A DNA stretch of 29,999 bases, from the NCBI GenBank assembly GCA_910592005.1, contig CAJVPP010000552.1:1-29999 (forward strand), given 5' to 3'. The DNA is from Funneliformis mosseae (Eukaryota > Glomeromycota > Glomeromycetes > Glomerales > Glomeraceae). The notes under the pieces were generated by a model. The model was not told the origin of the DNA. It saw only the letters and a program-made list of their open reading frames with translations, and made no database searches. Of this stretch, positions 1 to 10,694 are shown one piece after another. Each line of letters starts with the position of its first letter. Within the stretch, counting starts at the first letter, position 1. The translations under genes and the position numbers were made by a program.

Positions 1-244
1 TAAATTTTAGTTACATATAATAAATAAGTACTTTAAATTAAAGGTATGTAGGATAATTTTGACTCAAAACTCAACTCAACTCGACTCATTAGGAATACTA
101 GTATTAACTGCTTTTTTTATTGTAGTATCAATATCTATACAAATTCAATAGTCATTATCTTTTAATTCATAAAGTTTAAATTCTTTTTCTCCTTTCATTT
201 ACTTTTTGACCATTTTGAAAGTTAATAATTACATTCATTAGTAT

Positions 245-745
245 TACCTTTTTGAAGTAATCTCACAAAAGAATTTAGATATCTTCTTAATCAAAGTTAA
301 AGCATATGCAGATAATCTATTTAATAACAAAGTTGATATTCTTGCTAGAAATTGTGTAAACTTTACAGTACTATAATTTAATTTATATAATGCTTCTAAG
401 ATTTCTTTATATTTTCAAATCTCATTTATTCTCATTCTAATACAATAATTTGTCAAAGAATTTTATTATAAAGCATCTATCTCTAAATTAATTAGACTAG
501 ATATTTTATTGAAAAATACCTTAATCATTTGCTCATATTAGCTGATCACATCTTTTACTTTAAAATATAATATCACTTTAACCTATACTAACTATATTAC
601 TTCTTTTTTAAGGAAAGAGAAATGCCAAAGATTCTTAAGATGCTTTCAATCTTAAAAGTACTTAAACAAAAACATCTATTCTTATATCTATCTAATCTTT
701 TATATTTGTATTATGAAACAGCTGATGAAAATTTTTACTATATTT
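245..745 (+). pseudogene. Decayed non-LTR retrotransposon (LINE-like) RNase H and C-terminal region
   Basis: No open frame remains, but reading the plus strand from about 285 gives a stretch containing KVKAYADNLFNNKVDILARN. This resembles the last catalytic part of LINE-type RNase H domains (KvkAHsgn..Nd.aD.lA+). In-frame stops follow, then more LINE-like text around 430-620. Near 705-745 there is a remnant of the C-terminal zinc-knuckle-like motif with the pattern ET-DENFYYI. In intact elements that motif usually continues as IW-T-C, and the matching TATCTGGATATGTC (Y/I-W-I-C) is found on the far side of the inverted-repeat element at 752-1262. The usual RNase H histidine is replaced by tyrosine (A-Y-A for A-H-x). 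Homology is recognised by eye from the family pattern; the 5' end lies outside the window. Confidence 0.5.
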
Positions 746-751
746 AGATTA

Positions 752-1262
752 AAGATGCTAATGATTATGATCATAACTGATTATAACTAGTCATAACTGT
801 GATTAATATCAGTCAGTCAAAGGCTTCTGACTGATTAGTTAACTAACTAATTTTGACTGATTTTGACCAACCAGTTGACTGACTGAATAATCATGTTTTA
901 AATAGTAAAAATACTTTGTAATAAATTAACAAAATCAACATTTTATTTTAATTATAAATAAATTAAAATTTTGAAATTTTAAAAAAAATAATTAAAGTTA
1001 GCAATAATGCTGTACTATTAAATAAAAATGACAAGATAGTTTTAAAAAATATCACATTATAATTGTTTAAGCAAGAATCAAAATTATAAATATTTGACTA
1101 AATTAAAATGTTTATTAAGTCAAAATTACTCAATTATATTATTATTAACTGGTTAATCAACTGGTTAGTTAAAATCATTTAGTTAACTAATTGGTCGGTT
1201 AAAGATCTTTGATCAACTGTTGATCAATTATTAACCAATCATAACCAACTATTACCATTCCT
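752..1262. mobile_element. Non-autonomous inverted-repeat element (MITE), copy 1
   Basis: This 0.5-kb unit has long imperfect terminal inverted repeats of roughly 100-130 bp. They are built from GACTGACTGA / TTGACTAACCAG-like words, for example the left arm 810-885 against the right arm 1145-1215. It has no coding capacity and an AT-rich centre. The outermost bases are related (left A-A-G-A-T-G-C-T-A-A-T; right end in reverse complement A-G-G-A-A-T-G-G-T-A-A-T) and TA flanks both ends (750-751 and 1263-1264), as for Tc1/mariner-type insertions. It shares its full length with the copy at 2405-2903 but not the flanks, which defines the boundaries. The left boundary could lie up to 9 bp further left. 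Confidence 0.7.
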
Positions 1263-1266
1263 TATC

Positions 1267-2402
1267 TGGATATGTCTTATGATAATGTTAGGTTTTGAAT
1301 ACATTTTTTGATTTTAAATATTTGAACAAGATTTTGGATATAGAAAAATATATTCATAATCTGTTCAAAATTGTTTAAAATTGTCTAATTTCCTAATACT
1401 ATTCTATGGTTAACTATGAAATAAAAATATTATTTAACAATTAAACGATTACTTAAAGTTTATCACAAATATATCAAACTTTGAAATTTAACAACTAAAC
1501 TGTAAGCTTCTCTATACTTATAATTTAGCCTCATTTTATTTTAATTAAAGGGATTATTTTATTTATATAACTTTATTTATGATAAACTGGATAATATCTT
1601 ATTATCAAAAACAGCATATTTTACTTTTATGTATTTAGTTTTTGATAATACTTAAAAAATTTGGACAGACCATTGTATTTTTTAAAAATTTTAGAAAAAA
1701 CTGCAGATATTACTTTAGATATGAAGCAAAATAATTATATAATAGGTTACAATATATACTTTTGTTCTCTTATTAGTAATAATATACCTAATTCTATTAG
1801 TATTATAATATGATTAGAATCTTATTGATCAAAATTTTGATGCAGTAATGACTATATTTTCCATTTATTTCTCTCATTTTTATTTTCTAAAAAGTGATAT
1901 ACAATCAACTCTTAATATAATAAACTCTTGATATAATGAAAATTTTGAATAAATATAATAAAAATACTCTTATTATAGTAAATTAACCAATTAAATCTCT
2001 TAAAACTTTCACTATAATATTATAGCGAAGTTAAAGTCTAGGATATAGAATTTATTATAATAAAGATTAATTATATTTAGTTTAAGTTAAGTTTAATTTT
2101 AAGAGAATATAAAGTTAGTCTTCTTTAGATTAATCATAAAATAGTTAGACAAGATTTTTATTATTTCTTTGAACTGTATTTTATTTTTCAATTTTATACT
2201 TTAATTTTATATTTATAATTTACTTTTATTATAATAAAAATATAGCGAAACTACCTTACTTTTAAAAAAAATCTTGTAAAATTAAACATATTTAATCTTA
2301 ATAACAAAAACTATATAATAATATTATTCTTTAAAATAAAATAGGATATTAGGTATAAAAATATTTATTAAAATATTTATATATTAACTTGATTATTGTA
2401 TT
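1267..2402. other. Gene-free AT-rich stretch with two small palindromes
   Basis: No gene is supported here. The first bases after the mobile element probably continue the LINE remnant. Two small structures stand out. One is a perfect 13-bp inverted repeat, TATTATCAAAAAC (1600-1612) and its complement (1638-1650), around a 25-nt loop. The other is an imperfect palindrome around 2006-2034 of the form AACTTTCACTATAA / TTATAGCGAAGTT. Words such as CTCTTGATATAATGA and TATAGCGAA recur nearby (about 1910-2040 and 2240-2250), suggesting further worn transposon ends that could not be delimited. Confidence 0.4.
1600..1650. repeat. Perfect 13-bp inverted repeat with 25-nt loop
   Basis: TATTATCAAAAAC at 1600-1612 pairs exactly with GTTTTTGATAATA at 1638-1650. 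It lies in transposon-rich DNA and may be a very short MITE or part of a worn terminal repeat. Confidence 0.5.
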
Positions 2403-2404
2403 TA

Positions 2405-2903
2405 AGGATGCTAATAGTCACAATTATAATCAATTATAACCAATCATATTTATGATCAATATCAGTCAGTCAAAGACTTCTGACTGATCAGTTGACTGAC
2501 TGATTCTGACTAATTTTGACCAACTGGTTGACTAATTGACTTGAGACTAAACAATTATACTAGTAAAATACTTTATATTAAATTAATAAAATTAACATTT
2601 TAATTTAATTAAAATTTTGAAATTTTAAAAAATAATAAAATAATTAAAGTTTGTAATAATACTATGCTACTAAATAAAAATGACAAAGTAATTTTAAAAA
2701 AAATGAATGCTAGTATTATTAAAGTAATAATTAAAATTATAATACTAAATTTCTATTAAATCAAAACTGCTCAATTATATTATTATTAATTAGTCAATCA
2801 ACTAGTCAGCTAAAATTAGTCAATCAATCAGTTAATTAATTAAAGATTTTTAATTAACTATTGACTAACTATTAATCAACTATGTCTGATTATTACTATT
2901 TCT
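2405..2903. mobile_element. Non-autonomous inverted-repeat element (MITE), copy 2
   Basis: This is the second member of the family seen at 752-1262, in the same orientation. The left arm around 2460-2530 repeats the block of CAGTCAGTCAAAG-A-CTTCTGACTGA words almost exactly. The interior (about 2560-2770) is alignable with copy 1, with small indels and A/T differences. The right arm (about 2786-2900) is a diverged inverted copy of the left arm. TA precedes the left end (2403-2404); on the right, TA is offset by about one base. No protein is encoded, so movement would depend on a transposase supplied elsewhere. Confidence 0.7.
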
Positions 2904-2905
2904 AA

Positions 2906-3312
2906 TTATATTATAATTTATATAGAATAAATAATAATAAATAATATTAATATTAAATTAATATTAATAAAAAATTATAAATGAAAAATGATATAGAAAA
3001 AAAATAATAAAGAAAACTCAAAAATAATCAAATAGAAATTTAAGAAATTTATGAAAATATGAAGGAGAATATAGAATAAAAAATATAATAGAAGATTAAT
3101 AATAATGATTTAAAATTATTGATAAAAAATAATCATGAAAAATAGGAAAAAAAATAATAATAAAAAATAATAACAAAAATAATAATGAAGAATAAATAAG
3201 TTTAATAAAAGAGAAAACAATAAAGGAAATAACATTAGAAATAAAATTAAGAATAATATATGAACAATATTGAGAACAAAAATAAAAATAATATTAAGAA
3301 TAATAATGAGAA

Positions 3313-3358
<46 letters not shown>

Positions 3359-4258
3359 CTATAAAAAATAATAATTAAAATTATAATAAGAAATATATAA
3401 TGAAGGAATAATAAAATGTAAATAAAAATAAATAATAATTTAAAAGAAAAAAGTAATATAATAAATTGTAAATTCTTAGACAAATAAAAATTAATTTATA
3501 AAATAATTTTTTTAATGATAAATAGAAAAAATATATTAAATAGATATAGACTATATTAAAGCTAATAAACTTATAAAATGTTATTTATTTAAAAAATATA
3601 AGTTTTGATAATTATAATATTTATTTAAATATAATTGATAATATGATTATTATATATATATATATAATATTCTTATATATATTATTAATAATTAATTATA
3701 ATTGGTATTGCATAATTTTTATATATGAATAATTTGTCATCCTGAATCATATCTTTCACATTTTATTTTTATTATATATTTTGAAAAAATTTACAATTTT
3801 TTAAGTATAAAATTATATTTATTACATATTATTTATCACATTTTTAATTTTAGTCAAATTTATAATTCTGATTATAATATCTTATTAAAAGATTAAGTAA
3901 TATTATACAATTTTAAAAAGATAATTTTAATTTTGACAAAAATTCAAATAAAGTGTACATAAATGTCTAAAAAAAGAATTTATAATACTAGTAATAATCA
4001 TTAATAGTAATTAATAACAAAGTTTTATAAATATTAATTATTATTATATAAACAATTTCTAACTGTATATAGAATATTTAAATATAATATAAAATATAAA
4101 GTATAATAAATAATATTTTTAGTAAAAATTTTTTTAAGTTTTTAGATTAATAAGTAAAATGAAAAATAAAAGGATGTGATATAATATAGTAAATAGTAAT
4201 CTAATTTGTATACTAATATTAAATTAAATTTATATTAAATAATAATAAGTTTATATAT
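2906..4258. other. Low-complexity AT-rich stretch, no gene
   Basis: Between about 2930 and 3480 the plus strand is almost entirely A, T and scattered G, made of AATAA/GAATAA-like words. The apparent minus-strand reading frame here encodes only a leucine, isoleucine and phenylalanine run and is a composition artefact. From 3480 to 4258 the sequence is featureless AT-rich DNA with a short (TA)n run at about 3651-3668. Nothing here supports a gene. Confidence 0.6.
3322..3355. repeat. (AAT)n microsatellite
   Basis: Uninterrupted tandem AAT/ATA triplets, about 11 units, inside a larger imperfect AAT-rich tract. The length is read directly from the sequence. Confidence 0.85.
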
Positions 4259-4259
4259 A

Positions 4260-4414
4260 GGCTCTTTGCAATAAAAAGGGAGGAAATTACCAAAAAAATT
4301 TTTTTTTGCTTTATAAGCTAAATATTATTTTTTTTAATAAAATAAGTTCAGATTTAACATTAACTTAAAAAAAAATTTTTTTAGTAGTTTCCTCCCTTTC
4401 TATTGCAAAGAGTT
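4260..4414. mobile_element. Short MITE with 30-bp terminal inverted repeats
   Basis: The left arm at 4262-4291 begins CTCTTTGCAATA and contains AAAGGGAGGAAA. The right arm at 4383-4412 is its reverse complement, with about 27 of 30 positions matching. The unit is about 155 bp and non-coding, with T- and A-rich DNA inside the arms. Both sides are embedded in TATATA-like sequence, so the exact target duplication is ambiguous, although a TA duplication is possible. It is unrelated in sequence to the 0.5-kb element and to the 3-kb DDE element, so it represents a third transposon family in the same 10 kb. Confidence 0.75.
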
Positions 4415-6511
4415 CATATATTTTATATATTTTATGTTTATTAAGAAATTTTTTATCTTATATAGTAATTAACTATAATTAATTTTTGATATATTTTAAT
4501 AATTAATTTAATTTAAAGATTAGAATTAAATTTTTTTTAAAAATAAATTTATTATAAAAAAGATAATTTTTAACTATTTAATAGAATTTTAATTTACTAT
4601 TAAATGTATTATCTTATAATTATATAATTTGTAAACTAATTTTTGAAATCTAACAAAATTACATTATAAATTATTACTTTTTAAATTAATTTATTTAAAC
4701 AATTTATTGATCAATTTAATTAAAGTATTAAATATACTAAAAAATAATCAAAATAATTTATTTATTAAAAATACTGTTTATTTATATTATCAAATACATA
4801 AAAAAAGAAAGTTTCTTTTTAAAGAATAAAAAGCTAATACAAATAAATATTAATAATAAAATACTAAATTTTTTAATTTTTCTATTTAAAATTAAAAATT
4901 TAAATAATAATAAATAGTTAAAAAATAGAAATCTTTAAAATTTTGAAAAGCAGAATTTATTTTTAGAACAAAATGTAAATGAGAAAAAATCAATAAAAAT
5001 TATATAATAATAGTTTAATATTTAATAGATTAGATCAAATCATATTTATATTTTATGATAATATATATATTTTTTTAATATAATTATTGATTATTGCTGA
5101 TCATATTATTTTAACAATAATTATAAATTAATATATATTTTATAATAATAAAGATTTACTTATAAAATATAAAATTATTTTTAAAAAATTTAGATTTTAA
5201 GAAAGAATTTTTCTAATTATAACTGATATTTATTATCACTGTATTACTATTATATCTCATATAATTGTCAATTAAAAAATTTAAAATTAAGAGAAAATAA
5301 ACACAATAAAGAAAAGTTTAACATTTAAGAATTTTTCTTTTACATTACAATAAATCTGAAATTTATTATAAAAAAGAAAAAATTTTAAAAGAAGCCAATT
5401 ATTCAAATAATATTTATTTTACAAATATAACTAACAAAGTTAAACAGAAACTATGAAGTTGCTTTACTATTTGATACATTTTTTAACATTATGACCAGAT
5501 TACATTCTTTATATATTTTACACATATATTTTATTTACTATTATTTTTATTTGTGACTTCAGCATCAAGTTCATCATTAGTATTTACTTCATTAGAAATA
5601 AAAGTAGATAAAGGATTTCTTAATGTAGATAAATGAGACTGTTATATATTTACATATAAATTTAGATTGAATGAATTAATTATACTAGTATTTCTATTAT
5701 AATATAAACACTTTAATGCGAATTTAATTCTTTATTTTATCAAATGTAAATAAAATATCTCAATTAATATTAAATCAAAAGCTTTCTTTCTATTATCTTA
5801 TTTGTATTTATTAAGAAAAAATGTTAAATAAGAAAGAAAAATGATAGTTTTTTAAATAAAAAAAGGAAACGAAAGTTAGTTTGTAAATAAAAAAGAAAAA
5901 AATTAGTTTTATGAATATAGAGAAAGAATTTTTATTTATACATTTATACTATAATAGTATATTTTATTATCAATGATATAATAATAATTACATAATTATA
6001 TCATATCACATGAATTGGTGTTTATTACTATCAGTTATTTAAAGTTAAATTCTTTAAGAAATTTTAAATAAAATTAAAAATTTTATTTTTATATATTTTT
6101 AGTTTTTAATATTATGAGATTTAAAATTTTAATTTATTTAATACCTATTTTTATTATTATTAAAAAGATTGTTAAAAAATTAGATTCTAGAAATTTTACA
6201 AAATTTTAATATTTTTTTGTATTTATTTTTGATATTATTAGATTAAAATTTAATAAAGTTTTAATTTTAATTAAAAAAAAAAATGCCAGAATCTGATTTT
6301 TTAGTAAATTTTCATTTGATATAAAGTAAAGGAATTTATATTTTTAATAAATCAATATAAGAATTTTTATCATATAAAATTTTTGTTTATCATATTATAT
6401 TTTATTTAATTGAATATTTTAATAATTAAAATAGTTTTAGATTTTAAATATTAATTTTTAATTAATTTATTTTATTATATTAAAGATCTACAAAATTTTA
6501 TATTTATTATA
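4415..6511. other. Gene-free AT-rich stretch, possible coding relic on minus strand
   Basis: No intact gene is visible. At about 5545-5660 the minus strand reads without stops through a mixed-composition peptide (including LSTLRNPLSTFISNEVN and NDELDAEVTNKNN). That is less biased than its surroundings and may be a worn piece of a transposon or gene; I do not recognise the family. The rest is featureless AT-rich DNA with runs of A and T. Confidence 0.35.
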
Positions 6512-6573
6512 TAATGCTAGAAGTCTATACTTGACAATTACGTAACTTTATTTCAAATTTTTAGTACTAATTT

Positions 6574-6589
6574 TAAATCACGTGATTTA
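6574..6589. repeat. 16-bp perfect palindrome with CACGTG core
   Basis: TAAATCACGTGATTTA reads identically on both strands and sits about 60 bp inside the left end of the 3-kb DDE transposon. The right end has a diverged counterpart with CACATG. It may have been a subterminal transposase or host-factor site; that role is inferred from position only. Confidence 0.6.
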
Positions 6590-6959
6590 GTAATAACCAA
6601 TAAGATCTTACATGTTATATAACTATATGTTATGTAAAAAATACTAGTATGTAATAAATTTGGCAATAGCATTTATAAGATATATTTCTTATTAAGTTTC
6701 TGTAAAATAATTACTAAAAATTTGATAAACATAACTTCTTTTTTATTATTTTGCTATATTCTTAATTAAGTTTTAGTAAAATTTAAGAAGTTATAGAATA
6801 GTATTGTAGCATTATAATAAACAGTTATGTATTAATTAAACCATTAATTCTTCAATATTCTTTGATATTCTACAATATGATTTATACTTACTAACAAGCC
6901 TTCTGCAGCTCTACTCTCTAACCTTTTATTATACGTATCTATATATTTTCATAACTTGT

Positions 6960-8970
6960 ATACAAACTTATAAATAGTTATTATAGGTATACTAATAAGA
7001 ACTTCTAGAATCCGCTTTAATAAATCTGCAAATTATAACTGCATAGCCTTTTAATTTCTCACTTTGCATAACTTTAGTATCACTCTATAAAGTTACACTC
7101 ATAATAGAATTTTAGGTATTGTTTAAATATATATTTTGCTTTTATAATAGCTTCTTCTAATATTGACTGCTATTTACAAAAATCTGGTTGTAGTGATATG
7201 ATTTGTCATACATAACAGTCTAATTTTTTGGATTAACTTCATCACATTTATCAGAACACTGCTTACACATTAAACAAATACTCTTTATTAACCAGAGATT
7301 ATATTCTTTAAGCACTTGCTTTATATTCTTTGGTTATTCTTTCAATTAATGATTGTCTGGAAATATCATTAATTATTCAATTTTATTATTATACTCATTA
7401 ACATATCAATTATTACGCATTATAAGCTACTTTTCTCTAAGGTTTATGTTTATTTTTAATGCAATAAGTATATTAGCTATCATAATATTATGATTTATTG
7501 ATTGATTAAAGCAAAAAACTCTAATACATCTAGGATACGATATCTCAAATATCATAATTACCTGATGTATTAACTTTATTTATAAATAAAAAGAAACTTT
7601 AATATTTTCTTATATTTTTACATAATATAGTACAGTGGCTCATCTGATCTAATATATGTTTTGATTTTCAATATCTATCTACTTGTATAGATCAGAAAAC
7701 AAAAGTTTTTTTATATTTAATATGAGGATTTGCTTGTGATTATTCGTTAGATAATTGCATTAATCTATAACATAGACAAAGGAAGACTGAAACTATAATA
7801 GAATGTTCAATATATTTTGAGTGTAGAATGTTCTCATTCTTTCTCATCCAGATTCTCTATTGCCTATTATTTACATAAAAGTGACATTTATCATGTGTTA
7901 CTTGTATAAATTCTTTCTCTTCTAGCTTAATTTGTGGTTCTAATATAATATTTAGCATATCACCATTAAAATCTTTCATAGATTTTTTATACATAAACAT
8001 CCTTTTTAATCACTCCTTCTATATGCCTCAATATTCAACTATTCATATCCATTATAGTAAACTCCTTTCCTTCTTTCATTATATTATATCCCTATAAATG
8101 CATATAGTTCTGACAGATTTTTTTAGAAATTGTGTTTTTCTTAATGTATCTGACTAATTTTGAAAATAGTACTTTTTCAATATATATTTTTAGGTTTCTA
8201 AGAGAACGGAATTCTAGTATTTATTGCCATATTCAGATTTGGTAATATTTTTTAAAATCCTCATCTTTTAATAAACTTTCTAACTTTTTATATTTTTCTT
8301 GATGGTAAATAAGAAGCTCTCCTGTCTCTATAAAATGATTTTTCATTTTTGAATACATCTCATCATATAATTGCCTTTATTCTATATAGTTTGTACAATT
8401 CCATTGCTGGTATTTATTTACTTTTCCTATCTAATAATAGCTATATGAATCTGTATATACATAATTATTATAAATAATTATAGGTAAAAAGTTTATTGTT
8501 TGCTTTCGTAAATTTTAATGTTATGTATTGATAATTTATTTCTTCTAAATGATTTTGTAGATTTTGTGTAATTTTTAAAGATTGAAATAAAAATTTTAAA
8601 GATTTTAAAAATGGTCATAACAATTGTAGTAATTGTGATAATTTTGATATGAACATACTAGTTGATGCTTCAGTACTTCTGAAATATGTATTAAGTGTTT
8701 TCATTTCTTTTGCATTATTTTCTAAACTTTCTTTTTCTTTTTTCTCCTTCTAAATTGTAGTTTTTGAAGTTTTGATATATACTACCTTAATGCTTTTTGC
8801 AGCATCCTTATACTAATAAAGTGCCTCAGTAATAAGCCTCTTTTTTACTGCTTCAAATTCTCTCAAATTATCTTCCGTTTAGTTTTTAGCAGTTTTGCCT
8901 TTTATCTAATTAGCTTTACCTTTTGTTTCATCATTTTTGTCTTTCATCCTAATGGTTTTATCTTTCGTTT
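6960..8970 (-). pseudogene. Transposase relic, DDE superfamily endonuclease type
   Basis: Piecewise translation of the minus strand gives peptides in the order expected of the DDE transposases common in basidiomycete and Glomeromycotina genomes. From N to C these include FEAVKKRLITEALY (about 8860-8820) and KEMKTLNTYF (about 8710-8680). The core has QVTHDKCHFYVNN (about 7905-7865), followed by EHSIIVSVFLCLC and YRLMQLSNE (about 7805-7750). A cysteine-rich MCKQCSDKCDEV segment lies near 7270-7235. The THDxCxF block corresponds to the second catalytic aspartate region. Many stops and frameshifts interrupt the frame, often where TAA or TAG replaces a CAA/CAG or tryptophan codon, consistent with C-to-T decay. 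It cannot encode an active enzyme. Family recognition is from the motif pattern, not from a search. Confidence 0.75.
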
Positions 8971-9530
8971 CACTTTCTAAAAAAAAAGTTAAATGTTTTT
9001 AATGCAACTATATGATAAAATGATATTCTGCATTATATAAAAAAGTTAGAATAATACCAGCTTCATCTCCAATAGTTTTTTCTCATTTAAAAATCTCTTT
9101 TGTTAGCTTTTAAAATATGAAACAGCCCTTTTTTTTTTTTTTTTTAGATATTTTGCTTATCTGTTATTATTTTTTTGTTTTTCTAGCATATCGATATTTG
9201 TTAATTTTAAGCTAAAATTGATTTAGATCAAAATCAAAAGTCAAAATTTGAATTAAGATATAAGTATAATTAATTATCATAATTTAGACCAGTGCTAAAT
9301 TATCATAATGTCAGCCTGAATAATGAAAATTTCAACCAATAAAATTATGTTCATGTGATTCAATTTGTTTCAAATTTAAGCTAATCATATGAAAATCACA
9401 AGTTTAAATGGATGGCTATAACTTTTTATATAGATCTTTTTTTCAAAAATCTGACTGATAATTTGATAGAACTTATTATAAAGAATAAAGTTACCAGTTA
9501 TTTATTGTTGAGTATAGACTTCCGGCACTA

Positions 9531-10694
9531 TATTATTATTTATTTTAATTATATTAATTATTAAAAATTTAATATAATTAAATATTTTATTATATTTTTG
9601 TTAATTTTTAAGTTTTAAAAAATAAATCTTAAAATATTATTATAGAGTAAAATAACAAATTTATATAAGTAATTATTAATCTTCTAATATGATTTTTTTG
9701 TTTTATCAAATTGTAGTTTATATTAATAATCATTAATAATTATAAAAAAAAATTTTAATTGCTCATTTAATTTTAAAATATATTTATATAAAAATACTTA
9801 TTTTAATCTAATTGACAATAAAAATAAAATATCGAACTCATTTATAAATTCTTGCATTAAGTTTTATATTAAAGTTAATAAGAAAAATAAATACAAATTT
9901 GATCAAGTTATTTATCATACTACTTAGCTAATCTCAATTATATGAATATAACTATAAATAAATAATAATAAATTTAGCTACTCAACTTGATCTAGCAATT
10001 AAATAATTCAGATTTAGTAATATCAGATTTATTTTATAATATTACAATTTGTATTCACTATTATTTCGAGATATAGTCAGTCACACATTATATAATCACA
10101 ATCTTTATAACTAAATAATTTCGTGCTGCGGCGCAGTAAATCTGATTTGAATTAGGGAACAATGGCCAAATAATCCGACAAAAACTTCACCATTTTTTAC
10201 ATGGTGTTTGTTTGAATTGGGGTAATTGTTGAGCGAAAATTTAAGATATTTTTTTGGCCGGAATTTTTTTTTTATTATTCTAATTTACTCCGAAATTTAA
10301 AATTCAGTCATCGGAATCTTAAAATTAAAACTCAGATGTTTTCTAAAAAAAAGTTAGTTTTAACGTACGCGTATTTTTCATGATATTTTTTTTTTTTTTT
10401 ACGTGGCCATATAGTGATGTTCGTGTCGTGTGAGTAAATAACGCGATTTATAAATTATTTTTACGTTTTCGAGAAGTTGCGCTACCTAAATCTCTAACAT
10501 AATTCTTTGCAAAATAAAGTTTATCACGACTCAATTTGGTATATAATAGTAATTGATTATTTCATATTTGGATAATTCCACGAGATATAAATACAATTTT
10601 TCAAAAATTGGTTGATCAAAAAAAAAATTTTTCTTTCTTCTTTCTCTTCGCTTTTTACTTTCAAGAGAGAGAAAAAAAAACTTTGACGATAAAA
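9531..10694. other. Compartment boundary and upstream region of the KCTD-type gene
   Basis: From 9531 to about 10,100 the DNA is as AT-rich as the transposon compartment and shows nothing recognisable. At about 10,120 the character changes: GC-containing words such as GTGCTGCGGCGCAG (10,122-10,136), TTGGCCGGAATT and TACGCGTA appear and CpG becomes frequent. A T-rich block with CTTTCTTCTTTCTCTTCG (about 10,630-10,650) and a GAGAGAGA run lie just before the start codon, typical of a fungal transcription start region. No TATA box can be singled out in such AT-rich DNA. Confidence 0.5.
10253..10265. promoter_or_regulatory. Shared TTTGGCCGGAATT motif (copy 1)
   Basis: This lies about 430 bp upstream of the KCTD-like start codon and is followed by a T run. 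It is the inverse of the motif at 20357-20369; a 12-of-13 match (AATTCCGGCCGAA) occurs at 19919-19931. It may be a promoter element or the core of an interspersed repeat. Confidence 0.4.

Larger units (their letters stand above)
6514..9528 (-). mobile_element. Decayed 3.0-kb Tc1/mariner-like (DDE) DNA transposon
   Basis: The two ends match as terminal inverted repeats. The left end at 6514 reads ATGCTAGAAGTCTATACTTG. The right end in reverse complement from 9528 reads GTGCCGGAAGTCTATACTCA. Similarity continues through an AACTTTATT block to a subterminal CACGTG (left, 6579-6584) or CACATG (right, about 9351-9356), then ACCAAT. TA lies directly outside both ends (6512-6513 and 9529-9530), the target duplication expected of Tc1/mariner elements. 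A broken transposase occupies the interior on the minus strand, so the whole looks like one full-length, inactive insertion. Confidence 0.85.

Noticed and set aside
3247..3483. Minus-strand frame encoding an almost pure Leu/Ile/Phe membrane-like peptide
   Set aside because: It is produced by an AAT/AATAA low-complexity tract; there is no codon or motif evidence of a gene.
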